From: Polyangia bacterium
GTDB lineage: Bacteria > Myxococcota_A > Polyangia > Nannocystales > Nannocystaceae
Assembly: GCA_030424595.1 (NCBI GenBank)
Contig: JAUHWG010000041.1
Coordinates: 1-64,000, forward strand
Length of the DNA stretch: 64,000 nucleotides
Direction: 5' to 3'
Positions 1-8,350 of this stretch are shown here, piece by piece. Made by a program: the position numbers and the translations under genes. The notes under the pieces are model-generated. The model did not search any database, was not told where the DNA came from, and was given only the letters and a program-made list of their open reading frames with translations. How positions within the stretch are numbered: position 1 is the stretch's first letter; the number at the start of each line of letters is the position of its first letter.

Positions 1-2
1 AG

Positions 3-86
3 AAGAAGTGGACGATGCCGATCAGGAACTGGAAACTGGCGCTGAATCAACTGGCGATCAAATTTGAGGGACGACTGCCTCTCTGA
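3..86 (+). mobile_element. C-terminal tail of an IS256-family transposase (cut by window edge)
   Basis: The first 27 codons before the TGA at 84-86 read as a tail containing KKWTMPIRNWK and LNQLAIKFEGRL. This WTMPIRNW...LNQ.AI.FE.R pattern is the usual end of IS256/Mutator-type DDE transposases. The rest of the gene lies outside the window. No terminal inverted repeat can be confirmed because only one end is visible. It borders the recombinase remnant that follows, which suits a decayed mobile region. Confidence 0.7.
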
Positions 87-202
87 GGTCTGCGCGGTCT
101 TCGCCACGAAAAATCAGACAGGCTCGCTGGCCCCAGCGCGCAGACTGCGAAAGAGATCCCCCCACGAAAAAGAGACGCACACCGACGACAACGCTCCCGG
201 AC

Positions 203-640
203 GTGCCCACTCCACAGGACGGAGAGCTTCGGCGCACCGCACCGGAGCCCGCAGAAGATCTCAACAACTTCGCCGTCTTCGCCGAGCGCTACCTGGCGCT
301 CCAGGACTCGACGAAGTCCGACTACCGCAACAAGTCCCGGAACATCCGGCTCCACTTGCTTCCGGTCTTCGGAGATCTCCCGCTCTCGCAGATCACGCGC
401 CAGAGGATCGATGAGCTCCGGATCAATTTGCGCAGGCAGCAAGGGCAACGCGCGACATCGCGCCGCACCATGGAGGGCAAACGGGTTCCTCGTACGGATC
501 GGCGCAAGGACGGTCTAAGAACGCCGAAGACGGTCAACAACGTCTTGGTGAACCTCCGGGCTGTCCTCAACCTCGCCTGTGACTACAAGCTCATCGACCC
601 TCCGAAGATCGCCTTCAAGAAAGTCGCCAAGAATGGAAGG
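203..640 (+). pseudogene. N-terminal fragment of a tyrosine recombinase / phage-type integrase
   Basis: From the GTG at 203 the frame encodes an integrase SAM-like core-binding domain: FAERYLALQDSTKSDYRNK, HLLPVFGDLPLSQIT, IDELRINLRRQ, and TVNNVLVNLRAVLNLACDYKLID. Recognisable similarity stops near KKVAK at about 635. The frame then runs on as low-quality Arg/Pro-rich sequence, and no catalytic domain follows. A catalytic half of a tyrosine recombinase occurs 3.9 kb downstream in the same orientation (4577-5286). The two halves would add up to a normal integrase length of about 380 residues. However, the PPKIAFKK and PRIKKEP segments look like the same part of the fold, so they may come from two different integrases. 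Non-functional either way. Confidence 0.75.
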
Positions 641-750
641 CCCCCGAATTTTCGAGCAGCCCCCCGCAACAGATCAACACGTGTGGCCGACCACGCAGCG
701 AGCGAAGGGCTTGTCCCCCCTCTGCCACGCTTCGGCCTATCCTCTCCGTC

Positions 751-2004
751 ATGCGCGTCCTCGTCCTTGCCATGGCGCTGCTCCCCTTGAGCTCCTGCAC
801 CGAGCCCAACCCCTACCTGGGGGTCTGCGGCAACGGGGTCATCGAGGCCGCCTTCGACGAGGAGTGCGACGATGGCGCGGGCAACGGCGAGGCCTCTGCC
901 TGCTCCGAGACCTGTCGCGTCGCCACCTGCGGCGACGGCGTTACCCAACCCGGCGAAGAGTGCGACCTCGGCGCTCAGAACAGCAACAACGGCGAGTGCA
1001 CGAAGACGTGCGAATTCGCGACCTGTGGCGACGACTTCAAGCAGCCGAGCGAGGCCTGCGACGACGGCGACGCCAACCGCTGGCCCCCCGACGGTGAGCC
1101 CGGCTGCTCCATCCAGTGCGATCTCCTCCCGTACTGTGGAGATGGGATCATCCAGCCAGATCTCGGCGAGCAGTGTGATGACGCCAATGACGTCGACGAC
1201 GACACGTGCAGCAATGCGTGCACCGGCTCGACCTGTGGCGACGGCATCCTCCAGGCAGGGGAAGAGTGCGACGACGCCAACGACGACAACCACGACGCCT
1301 GCACAAACGCGTGCACGGTCGCCGTATGCGGCGACGGCATCATCCACGAGGGCCTGGAGGAGTGCGACGACGCCAACGACGACAACTCCGACGCCTGCCT
1401 GAACGTCTGCCTCGCGGCGATCTGCGGCGACGGAGTCCTGAGAGAGGACCTCGAGGAGTGCGATGACGCCAACAATGTCGACGACGACGGCTGCAACAAC
1501 GCCTGCGGCCGCGACCGGCTCGTCTTCATCACCGAGCAGCCCTTCACTCCCGTCGACCTCGGCAATCTGTCGGGCGCTGACGTCGAGTGCCGCAAGATCG
1601 CCAAGGACGGCGGCCTCGCCAACTACGACGACTTCAAGGCGTGGCTGAGCGACTCGACGGGTTCTCCGACGACACGTTTTGTCCAGGGGATGGGGCGCTA
1701 CGTACTGTCCACTGGAGAGCCGATCGCCGCCGACTGGGACGACCTCGTCGACGGGGAGCTCCTCCGCCCGATCGATCGGACCCTCGATGGTCTCGACGTC
1801 GGCCTGACGCTGGTCTGGACCAACACCGCTCCCGACGGGACGACGCTCGGCGCTGACGACGAGGACTGCGAGGACTGGACGATGCTGGATCCCATCATGG
1901 GCTCCTATGTGGGAGTAAGCACGTCCACCGACGCTTTTTGGACCGCGCTCGATGAGATCACCGAGTGCTCATACGGCGCGCAGCTCTATTGCTTTGAGAA
2001 CTAA
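751..2004 (+). CDS. Cys-rich DUF4215-repeat lipoprotein with DUF1554/C-type-lectin-like C-terminus
   Basis: The 417-residue product starts with a lipoprotein signal ending in LPLSSC (Cys16). About seven repeats of the form CGDGxxxxxEECDDxNxxxxDxC follow, to residue ~255; this is the DUF4215 / myxococcus Cys-rich repeat. The last ~165 residues (ADVECRKIA, FKAWLSD, WDDLVDG, LVWTNT, and a terminal LYCFEN) resemble the DUF1554 / collagen-endostatin-like fold found in secreted proteins of Leptospira and myxobacteria. It is probably an extracytoplasmic surface protein. Its ligand is unknown. The next gene is a shorter paralogue in tandem. It sits inside the remnant element between the two integrase fragments, so it may be cargo. 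Confidence 0.8.
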   Translation: MRVLVLAMALLPLSSCTEPNPYLGVCGNGVIEAAFDEECDDGAGNGEASACSETCRVATCGDGVTQPGEECDLGAQNSNNGECTKTCEFATCGDDFKQPSEACDDGDANRWPPDGEPGCSIQCDLLPYCGDGIIQPDLGEQCDDANDVDDDTCSNACTGSTCGDGILQAGEECDDANDDNHDACTNACTVAVCGDGIIHEGLEECDDANDDNSDACLNVCLAAICGDGVLREDLEECDDANNVDDDGCNNACGRDRLVFITEQPFTPVDLGNLSGADVECRKIAKDGGLANYDDFKAWLSDSTGSPTTRFVQGMGRYVLSTGEPIAADWDDLVDGELLRPIDRTLDGLDVGLTLVWTNTAPDGTTLGADDEDCEDWTMLDPIMGSYVGVSTSTDAFWTALDEITECSYGAQLYCFEN

Positions 2005-2040
2005 GCTAAGCCTGTTGACCAGGCGTGAGGGTTGGGAAAA

Positions 2041-3189
2041 ATGGATGTAGGACGATGTGGCAAACCAGACAGAGCAGAGCTTCGACAACCTTTGATACTC
2101 TCGTGTGCGGTCCTCATTATCATCGGACTTACTGGCTGCCCCGACGCTAGCGAGCCGATTGCACACTCGGCTACAGCCTCGACATCCGGCTCAACGACGG
2201 GGGACACTACGGATTCTGGGTCAGGGGGTCTGCCCACGGACCCGATGACCGATGGTGAGCCGACGACGTTCAGCACGGGCGCCTCGCCCTCGGACACCTC
2301 ATCAACGACCACCGAGGCGTCCTCCGGGACAAGCACCGGCAGCTCGGACTCTGACGGCCCCACCAGCGACGGGACCACCGGCGATGGAGGCTTCTGCGGT
2401 GATGGCCTCGTCGATGGCTCAGAAGAGTGCGATCTCGGCGTTGACAACGACAACAAGGGCGAGTGCACAAAGCTCTGCAAGCTACCCTTCTGCGGCGATG
2501 GCTTTCACCAACCCGGCGAAGAGTGCGACAACGGCGCAAAGAATCACCCCAGCGCCTATGGCGGGTGCACGCCCGAGTGTATCCTCGGCCCACACTGCGG
2601 CGACGGTACGACGGACAAGCCCCATGAGGCGTGCGACCCGGAGGACCCACAGTTCGACGACACCGCGGCCTGCGTCGGATGCCAGTGGTCGGGCAAGCGA
2701 GCGTTCGCCTCCAGCGTCGGGTACACGGGTGATCTGGGCGGTGTCCTCGGCGCGGACAGCAAGTGCCAAGCGCTCGCCGAGCTGGCCGGAATCGCGGGTG
2801 AGGGAGTCATCTACCGGGCCTGGTTGAGCTCTCCAGGCAGCTCCGCCTCAGAGCGCATGACGAAGAGCCTCGACGCTCCCTACCTCCTGACGAGCGGGAC
2901 GATCGTCGCCGACGACTGGGATGACCTCGTCGACGGCTCGCTGGATGAACCCATTGACCTCGATGAGCACGGAGAGCCAGCCCCCTACCCCTACGCATGG
3001 ACAAATACGACGACGAGCGGGGCGAGCGGGAGCGTCGTGGAACACTGCGCCGACTGGAGCCACGGCGGCCTGGCCCACAAAGGCCAGCGCGGGCTGACGA
3101 GTGAGGTTTCTCCTGAGTGGACGGCTGCGGAGAGCAATAACCCTGTCTATTGCTCGAAGACGGGCGTTTTGTACTGTCTTGAGCAATGA
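2041..3189 (+). CDS. Second DUF4215-repeat lipoprotein with DUF1554-like C-terminus
   Basis: This is a paralogue of the preceding gene. ATG 2041 is preferred over the in-frame TTG at 2032 because a GAGG lies about 10 bases upstream. The signal ends at a lipobox (IGLTGC). A long Ser/Thr/Gly-rich linker follows (residues ~40-115), then three CGDG...EECD Cys repeats and the same C-terminal module: SKCQALAE, YRAWLSS, DDWDDLVDGSL, YAWTNTT, and VLYCLEQ at the end. The WDDLVDG and LYC motifs are shared with the upstream protein, which supports tandem duplication. Likely exported and anchored to the cell envelope; function unknown. The gap to the upstream stop is 36 bases, so the two may be co-transcribed. 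Confidence 0.8.
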   Translation: MDVGRCGKPDRAELRQPLILSCAVLIIIGLTGCPDASEPIAHSATASTSGSTTGDTTDSGSGGLPTDPMTDGEPTTFSTGASPSDTSSTTTEASSGTSTGSSDSDGPTSDGTTGDGGFCGDGLVDGSEECDLGVDNDNKGECTKLCKLPFCGDGFHQPGEECDNGAKNHPSAYGGCTPECILGPHCGDGTTDKPHEACDPEDPQFDDTAACVGCQWSGKRAFASSVGYTGDLGGVLGADSKCQALAELAGIAGEGVIYRAWLSSPGSSASERMTKSLDAPYLLTSGTIVADDWDDLVDGSLDEPIDLDEHGEPAPYPYAWTNTTTSGASGSVVEHCADWSHGGLAHKGQRGLTSEVSPEWTAAESNNPVYCSKTGVLYCLEQ

Positions 3190-3574
3190 GTAGCTCGACG
3201 GGGCGATCGCCACGAAGCGCGAGTAGATCGCACACGATCTGTCCACCATCGGCGGGTATTTGAAAGTTCGTCCGAGAGCAAGACCTACCGGGCGTCCGGG
3301 TCGTACAAGATGGCGTCCAACAGACCAACTCGCGCGGCCCACACCTCCCGCTCGATCGGGCCCTGCGGCCTGGGACTGCGGTACCACTCAAGCTCGTCGA
3401 TCCGCAGGCGCCTTCGCGCCCGCACATGACCCTGGCGGGCCCTCGCCGAGCCCGCCCGCTGAGAGCCCTCGACGCACAGTTATGCTCGCTTCCTCCGCGG
3501 CTCCTTGGTGAGGTCGCACCTCGAGAGGAGCCGATCATCGCCCGTATGATCTGGGTCTTGCCAGCGCCAGAGTA
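3190..3574. other. 385-base gap between convergent genes
   Basis: No reading frame here looks like a protein family. The long minus-strand frame crossing it (2807-3538) is the low-complexity antisense of the lipoprotein gene. No RNA gene or clear hairpin with a T tract was found. Confidence 0.5.
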
Positions 3575-4540
3575 CTATGCATCGAGGAAGCGGGTCGTGG
3601 CGTGCTGCTCCAACGCGGCGCGATCCGGAGGGGGGAACGGTGCCCCAGGCATCCAGATCTTCTGATCCTCGTGATCATAGTAGACTTTCCCATTGTCGAA
3701 GTCTTCGCGGAGCCTTTCGCTCACGCGGAAGCGGTAGTCCGGCGTGACGGTAACGTAACCCCGGTCGTAGAGCCGGTGGACGTCGGCTCGCAGCAGCAGC
3801 CCATTCTCGACAACATGCTGACCGCCTTCGCCGAAGGGCACGATGTGAGCGGCATCGAGAGCAGGGAGAGAGTGCTCGCCGGTCACAGCGCACCGTCCGT
3901 AGGCCTGCTCGAGCGCGTAACGGAACGTCCCCTGCCCGAGTCGAGGACGGATGATCTGTCCCTTCCCGTACCGATGCGTGGGCTCAGCCGCGACCGAACA
4001 ACCCGGAAGCGTGAACTCCACGGCCTGGTTCAGGACAGCGGCATGGTCGAGGCAGGCTTGCCAAATGCGGCGCCCCTCACCAAATTCTGCGTAATAGCCC
4101 TTGCTAGCCACCGTATTCTCCGACCAGTCGCCGGGGCCCCGCACCCACAACGGCTCCGGGAAGAGCACGGGCGGGGCCAAGAGCACGCAGCCGATACAGT
4201 GACCGCGAGGGATAGGAGTTCCCGATCTCAGGCGGAGGTACTTCGCGATCCGGCGCTCCGTCTCCTCGAGCGAGGCAGCGCCATTGGCCTGTCCAAAAAC
4301 ATCCCACGCCTCGCGAACAAGGAGACGCCGAAACGCCACAAATAGCCCGAAACCTACGACAGCATGGCCATGGGCCTTCTTCAGCTTGAAGACGAGTGGC
4401 TCGCCAAGTGAGAGCGCAGCAAAGCCAGCGCGCCCTGAGGGTCGCCAGAAGTTGGCCTCATCAAGGCCCTCGGGTCGCTGCGCGAGACCGAGCAGGTGTC
4501 CGTACCAACCGTAGTCGGTGTTGGCGACGAGTAGGCGCAT
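3575..4540 (-). CDS. HNH endonuclease with PUA-like N-terminal domain
   Basis: The 321-residue protein begins at ATG 4540 (MRLLVANTDYGWYGHL). The open frame extends upstream but that part is antisense to the integrase remnant. Residues 1-170 carry a domain with VFKLKKAHGHAVVGFG, AWDVFGQANGA and GCVLLAPP. This is the conserved N-terminal module, which I take to be PUA/SRA-like, of a widespread family of HNH nucleases. Residues ~210-260 hold the HNH core: YGRCAVTG, AAHIVPF, VVENGLLLRADVHRLYD, with the HI...N...H metal site intact. Such proteins can be modification-dependent restriction enzymes, but specificity cannot be read from sequence. It lies alone on the minus strand between two integrase remnants, so an anti-phage or island-defence role is plausible (inference). 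Confidence 0.8.
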   Translation of the reverse strand: MRLLVANTDYGWYGHLLGLAQRPEGLDEANFWRPSGRAGFAALSLGEPLVFKLKKAHGHAVVGFGLFVAFRRLLVREAWDVFGQANGAASLEETERRIAKYLRLRSGTPIPRGHCIGCVLLAPPVLFPEPLWVRGPGDWSENTVASKGYYAEFGEGRRIWQACLDHAAVLNQAVEFTLPGCSVAAEPTHRYGKGQIIRPRLGQGTFRYALEQAYGRCAVTGEHSLPALDAAHIVPFGEGGQHVVENGLLLRADVHRLYDRGYVTVTPDYRFRVSERLREDFDNGKVYYDHEDQKIWMPGAPFPPPDRAALEQHATTRFLDA

Positions 4541-4576
4541 GAGGAACCACGGCCAAGATACCCTACCGGCGATCGC

Positions 4577-5286
4577 GTGCCGCGGATCAAGAAGGAGCCG
4601 ATCAAGCTCCAGGATCCGGGGTTCCTCGACGATGCCGAGGTCGACGCCTTCCTCGGGGCAGCGCCGCCGCGGTGGCGGACGTTCCTGCTGACGGCGATCC
4701 GTACGGGGCTCCGTCGGGGGGAGCTCCTCGAGCTGCGGTGGAGCGATCTCCACCTCGACGCTCGACGGCCGTTCATCCGTGTCAGCCGCTCGCTGCGGCG
4801 CACGGACGCGGGGGGCTGGGCGGTGAAGGAGACCAAGGGGGGCAAGCCTCGCTCGGTCCCCCTGAGCGCGGAGGCGCTCTCCGCCCTCGAGGAGCATCGG
4901 CAGGACGACGCCGGGCCGCACGACCTGGTCTTCACCGGGAGCGCGGCGGCTACATCAACCGCAACAAGCTCTGGCGGATGGTCGTGGCGACCGCTCGCGA
5001 GGGCGGTCTCGACAAGCACGTGCACCCGCATCTGCTGCGGCAAACGTTCGCTTCGCACTGCTACCAGCGGGGCATCCCGCCCCAGGTGGTCCAGCAGTGG
5101 CTCGGTCACGCGAACATCACGACGACCGAGCGCTACGCTCACCTCGCGCCGGACACGGGCGAGGATCTGATCGACCTCCTCGACCGGCCGAGAACGGCGG
5201 CGCGAGAGAGTGTGCGAATTTTCACTAACACCACAGGTAACACCAACGGCGTCCGAGAACGCAGAACGCCGCCTACAGGCATGTAG
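4577..5286 (+). pseudogene. Frameshifted catalytic domain of a tyrosine recombinase
   Basis: Two overlapping + frames together make one integrase catalytic domain. Frame one (from GTG 4577) gives FLDDAEVDAFL, then the first Arg in TGLRRGELLELRWSD and the Lys region ETKGGKPRSVPL, ending sensibly at LVFTG near 4940. The reading then shifts by one base into GGYINRNKLWRMV, HLLRQTFASH (H-x-x-R), WLGHANITTTERYAH (His and nucleophile Tyr) and a stop at 5286. All catalytic residues survive but lie in two frames, and no N-terminal DNA-binding domain precedes them. The end lies only 15 bases from the 3' end of tRNA-Arg, the classic position for an element integrated into a tRNA gene. A sequencing error at ~4940 could explain the shift but not the missing N-terminus. 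Confidence 0.85.
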
Positions 5287-5301
5287 ACGGCGTTCAAGCA
5301 A

Positions 5302-5375
5302 CGCGCGCGGCAGGATTCGAACCTGCGACCTTCGGCTTCGGAGGCCGACACTCTATCCAGCTGAGCTACGCGCGC
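5302..5375 (-). tRNA. tRNA-Arg (anticodon CCG)
   Basis: The minus strand folds as a full cloverleaf. It has a 7-bp acceptor stem GCGCGCG/CGCGCGC, a D arm with AGCTGGAT, an anticodon stem TCGGC/GCCGA around the loop CTCCGAA (anticodon CCG, complement of 5339-5341) and a T arm GCAGG/CCTGC with TTCGAAT. The discriminator is G (5302) and CCA is not encoded. The integrase remnant abuts its 3' end. Confidence 0.95.
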
Positions 5376-5584
5376 TGGTGAGAGAGGGGTTCATAGACAA
5401 GTTCTGCGCGAGTTGCAAGCTGAAGTCACGGCTGCTCGGAGGGCTTCCCGGGCGGCGGCTCTGAGGGCTGGGAGGTGCCCGGCACCGCACTTTGGGGTGG
5501 ATGGGGGGCCGTTCGCGCGCGAGCAGGGGGACCGGGAGAGGCCCTCAGCGCTGGCGGTGCTGGATCCGAGGGGTGCTCGCAGGC

Positions 5585-6496
5585 CTAGGCGCGCGGGGCC
5601 ACACCTGGGACGTAGTCGGGGACGGCAGAGCCGCGCGAGCGGTTGTCGACGTTCGGCGCTCCGCGGCCGGCGTCGAGGTCTGCGCGGTCGACGAGCCGAA
5701 AGTCGAGGCTGTAGCGGGTTCGCTCGCCGGTCTGGGCGCGGGTCTGGTGGAGGTGAGCGCCGGCGAAGAGGAGGAGGTCGCCGGCGCGGGTGTCAAAGCC
5801 GAGCGCTTGGGCGCTGGGGTCGATGGTCCCGATCATCTGCGGGTAGCGGGCGCGCAGCCCAGCCTCTGGATCTTGCCAGCCGATCTTGAGGCTCCAACCT
5901 TCGCGCACCCAGGCGTCGTAGTCGAAGATCTCGGAGTCGTTCTCGGCGACGCGGCGCAGGTACTCCGGGTAGAAGACGAAGGTCTCCTCAGGGGCGAGGT
6001 CGTCGAGGGGGATCCAGCCGACGATCAAGCTCTGGGGATGACCGTACCAGGTGTCGCGATGGGGGTAGTAGACGGCCTTGGCGGCGGGGTTGGCATGGCC
6101 GCCGCCCTGGATGATCCGGAGGCGGAGTGGGTCAAAGGCGACACGCTCGAGGTCAAAGCCGAGCTCGACGACGAGTCGCCGGAGGAGCTCGTGAAAGTCC
6201 TCGCCGAGGTAGAGGCGACGCCGCAGTACGCCCATACGCCGAAAGAACTCGTCGTTGCTGAGGCGGCTGGGGGCGCGGCGGAGATCCTCGTCGACGTCGC
6301 CGAGGGCCTCGCGGAGGAGCTCCTGCGTAGCCTTGACGAGCTCCCGGGTCGTCGTGGTCGCGGCGGTCTTGAAGAGAGAACCTTCGTAGAGGGCAGTCCT
6401 CAGGGCTGCGTTGTCTGCGGGGAGCGAGGACGAGATCGAGGACGGGGTCGAGGACGGGGTCGAGGACGGGGTCGAGGATGGATTCGCGGTGGTCAT
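5585..6496 (-). CDS. PhyH-type Fe(II)/2-oxoglutarate-dependent dioxygenase
   Basis: The 303-residue product has the non-haem iron triad of phytanoyl-CoA dioxygenase-like enzymes: HRD in YYPHRDTWYGHP (HxD), then a distal His in AGAHLHQT followed by the co-substrate Arg in GERTRYSLDFRLV. QSLIVGWIPLDDL between them is typical of the double-stranded beta-helix. The N-terminus has four short SSTP repeats from a 12-bp DNA repeat and is probably disordered. It is the last gene of the minus-strand operon and starts inside the stop of the methyltransferase (ATGA, 6493-6496), so translation is likely coupled. It probably hydroxylates or desaturates the product of the upstream assembly enzyme (inference). 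The substrate is unknown. Confidence 0.8.
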   Translation of the reverse strand: MTTANPSSTPSSTPSSTPSSISSSLPADNAALRTALYEGSLFKTAATTTTRELVKATQELLREALGDVDEDLRRAPSRLSNDEFFRRMGVLRRRLYLGEDFHELLRRLVVELGFDLERVAFDPLRLRIIQGGGHANPAAKAVYYPHRDTWYGHPQSLIVGWIPLDDLAPEETFVFYPEYLRRVAENDSEIFDYDAWVREGWSLKIGWQDPEAGLRARYPQMIGTIDPSAQALGFDTRAGDLLLFAGAHLHQTRAQTGERTRYSLDFRLVDRADLDAGRGAPNVDNRSRGSAVPDYVPGVAPRA

Positions 6497-7284
6497 CGGG
6501 GACGTCGGGCGCGACAGATACAGCGCAGGGTGTCGAGGGTGAGGGGCTGGTCGGGCTTGGGGCCGATGTCGCCAAAGAGCTCGATCTCGGCGAAGCCGGC
6601 GCTTCGCAGCAGTCGTACGAGCTCGTGGGGCTGATAGAGACGAACGCGAGAGCTGTGGGTGACCCGCCGCCCGTCGGGGAGAAAGTAGGTCCAGCGCTTG
6701 TCGAGCGCGCCAGTGGCGAGGTCGACGGAGGACTCGCGGGCGAGGCAGAGCTCGCCGCCGGGGATCTCCCGCCGTGTGAACATATGGGGCTGAAAATGTC
6801 GGAGCACGCCGGCGGCGTTCATCGTGTCGAGGAGGAAGAGGCCGCCCGGACGAAGGCTCTCAAAGGCGCAGGCGAGCATTCTCGCGTTGACCTCGTCGCT
6901 CTCTGCATAGCCGAAGGAGGTCCACCAATTGAACACACCATCGACGGCGTCGGCGGGCCGGAAGGCGCAGGCGTCGGCGGCCTCGTAGTGGAGGTCGAGC
7001 GGCCCTTCGTCGAGCTCCGCGTCGCGGCGCGCCCGGTCGATGTAGCCCGCCGCTCGGTCGCAGCCGACGACGCGAAAGCCCCGAGCGGCGAGGGGCCGGG
7101 AGAGGGAGCCGATGCCACAGCACTGATCATAGACCCGGTCTCCGTCCCTGAGCTCGAGGGCTTTGACGATGAAGTCGAGGGTGCGATCGACCTCGGCCGC
7201 AGTGGCCCGCTCCAGGAGGATCTGCGCCAGCAGGTCGTCGTGAAAATCATGCCACCATGGGGCCGGGGGGTCAGGGCTGGACAT
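6493..7284 (-). CDS. Class I SAM-dependent methyltransferase
   Basis: ATG 7284 (MSSPDPPAPWW) was chosen because AGGAGA lies eight bases upstream; it gives 263 residues. The frame is open further upstream but that part is antisense-like. The Rossmann SAM site reads VYDQCCGIGSLSRPLAARG followed by VVGCDRA. Later motifs are VDGVFNWWTSFGY and LRPGGLFLLDTMN. DQCCGIG departs from the usual DxGCGxG. The start overlaps the end of nadR by 14 bases and the stop overlaps the dioxygenase start by 4. It is therefore embedded in the biosynthetic operon and is probably a small-molecule O- or N-methyltransferase, with the acceptor unknown. Confidence 0.85.
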   Translation of the reverse strand: MSSPDPPAPWWHDFHDDLLAQILLERATAAEVDRTLDFIVKALELRDGDRVYDQCCGIGSLSRPLAARGFRVVGCDRAAGYIDRARRDAELDEGPLDLHYEAADACAFRPADAVDGVFNWWTSFGYAESDEVNARMLACAFESLRPGGLFLLDTMNAAGVLRHFQPHMFTRREIPGGELCLARESSVDLATGALDKRWTYFLPDGRRVTHSSRVRLYQPHELVRLLRSAGFAEIELFGDIGPKPDQPLTLDTLRCICRARRPR

Positions 7285-8350
7285 CAGCGTCTCCTGCGGG
7301 CGAGGGGCCCGCGTCGGTGTGGGGGGCGAGGGGGTGGAGGGTCGGCCGCGGCGGCGGCGACGGGCGCGGAGGTGTGCAGCCTTCGCTCCGAAGGAGCGCG
7401 TCGACCGCGTCGCAGGCGGTCCTCCACCGAAGCTCCCAGCTCCCGCGGAGAGCGACGGTTCGACGTCCTGCGAGCCCGAGCTGCGCCGCGCAGCGCTCGA
7501 AGAACTGGGCCCGCTGCTCCGGCAGGTAGCGGACGGGGTCGTCGACGTAAGGGACGTCAACGTCGAGGAGGAAGGTCAGGGCATAGTCGCGACCCTGGCC
7601 CAGTCGCTCCACGGGAGCGGGGACTTCGCCGAAGAGCGCCTCGCTCCAGATGGCGGTGGCGAGGGGGTCGGTGTCGCAGAAGAGGAGTCGGTTCGCGGCG
7701 CGGGCGAGGGCATCCTCGGCGGCCGCCTGCCCGCGGGCGATGATCTCCATGTCCGCGATCGTACACTCGCCCTGGCGATGCTCTAGCCATGTACGCGCAT
7801 ATTCTCGGACGACGACGGTGCCGTAGCGGCGGGCGAGGGCTGCGCTGAGGGTCGACTTTCCGGTCGACTCCGGGCCGAACACTGAGATCCTCCGGGCATA
7901 GAATGCACGTACGCAGGCGGGCAGGTGTCGCCATTGCCCCAGGGGGCCCTCGCGTATGGCCGTGCCGCTGGTCGGCAGCGCCTCTCGGCCGAGATCGACG
8001 GGGATAAAGCGGGCGCCGAGCTCCTTAGCGAGCCGCTCTCCGTAGGGTTCGGAGGCGAAGACGAGGTCGACCGGGCGCGGGAGGATTCGGGTGAGCGAGC
8101 GTCGCCAGATCCCCCAAAAGTCGGGGTGCTCAGCGGGGTCTTGCGGGTTCTCGTCGCGAAGGTGGAGCACCTGCGCCGCCGGCACGAGCTCGCGCATCCA
8201 GGCGTGTCGGAGCTCCCCCGGGATCGGCTCCGAGCGGAGCGTGCCGACGACGACGCTGAGTTCGTCGACCATCCGCTGGGCGAAGTTCACGAGGAAGAGG
8301 TGCCCCGCGTGGGGCGGCATGAACTTTCCGAGGACAAGACCGCGCGTCAT
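7271..8350 (-). CDS. nadR: NadR-like NMN adenylyltransferase / ribosylnicotinamide kinase
   Basis: The 359-residue protein has both NadR domains and no N-terminal HTH repressor domain. Residues 1-~150 are the nucleotidyltransferase: GKFMPPHAGH (the HxGH-type site) and TSGTAIR, the ISTARI-like motif. Residues ~155-330 are the P-loop ribosylnicotinamide kinase: FGPESTGKST and FCDTDPLAT. Together they would phosphorylate nicotinamide riboside and adenylate NMN to NAD. The Pro-rich tail after ~330 is probably disordered. The start overlaps the 43-codon ORF (ATGA) and the end overlaps the methyltransferase. A salvage enzyme locked into a biosynthetic operon is unusual; it may supply NAD(P)H or a pyridine nucleotide building block (inference). 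Confidence 0.9.
   Translation of the reverse strand: MTRGLVLGKFMPPHAGHLFLVNFAQRMVDELSVVVGTLRSEPIPGELRHAWMRELVPAAQVLHLRDENPQDPAEHPDFWGIWRRSLTRILPRPVDLVFASEPYGERLAKELGARFIPVDLGREALPTSGTAIREGPLGQWRHLPACVRAFYARRISVFGPESTGKSTLSAALARRYGTVVVREYARTWLEHRQGECTIADMEIIARGQAAAEDALARAANRLLFCDTDPLATAIWSEALFGEVPAPVERLGQGRDYALTFLLDVDVPYVDDPVRYLPEQRAQFFERCAAQLGLAGRRTVALRGSWELRWRTACDAVDALLRSEGCTPPRPSPPPRPTLHPLAPHTDAGPSPAGDADVQP

Noticed and set aside
5376..5584. A plus-strand gene downstream of tRNA-Arg
   Set aside because: The 380-codon plus frame from 5492 is antisense to the PhyH-type oxygenase, whose iron motif is clear.
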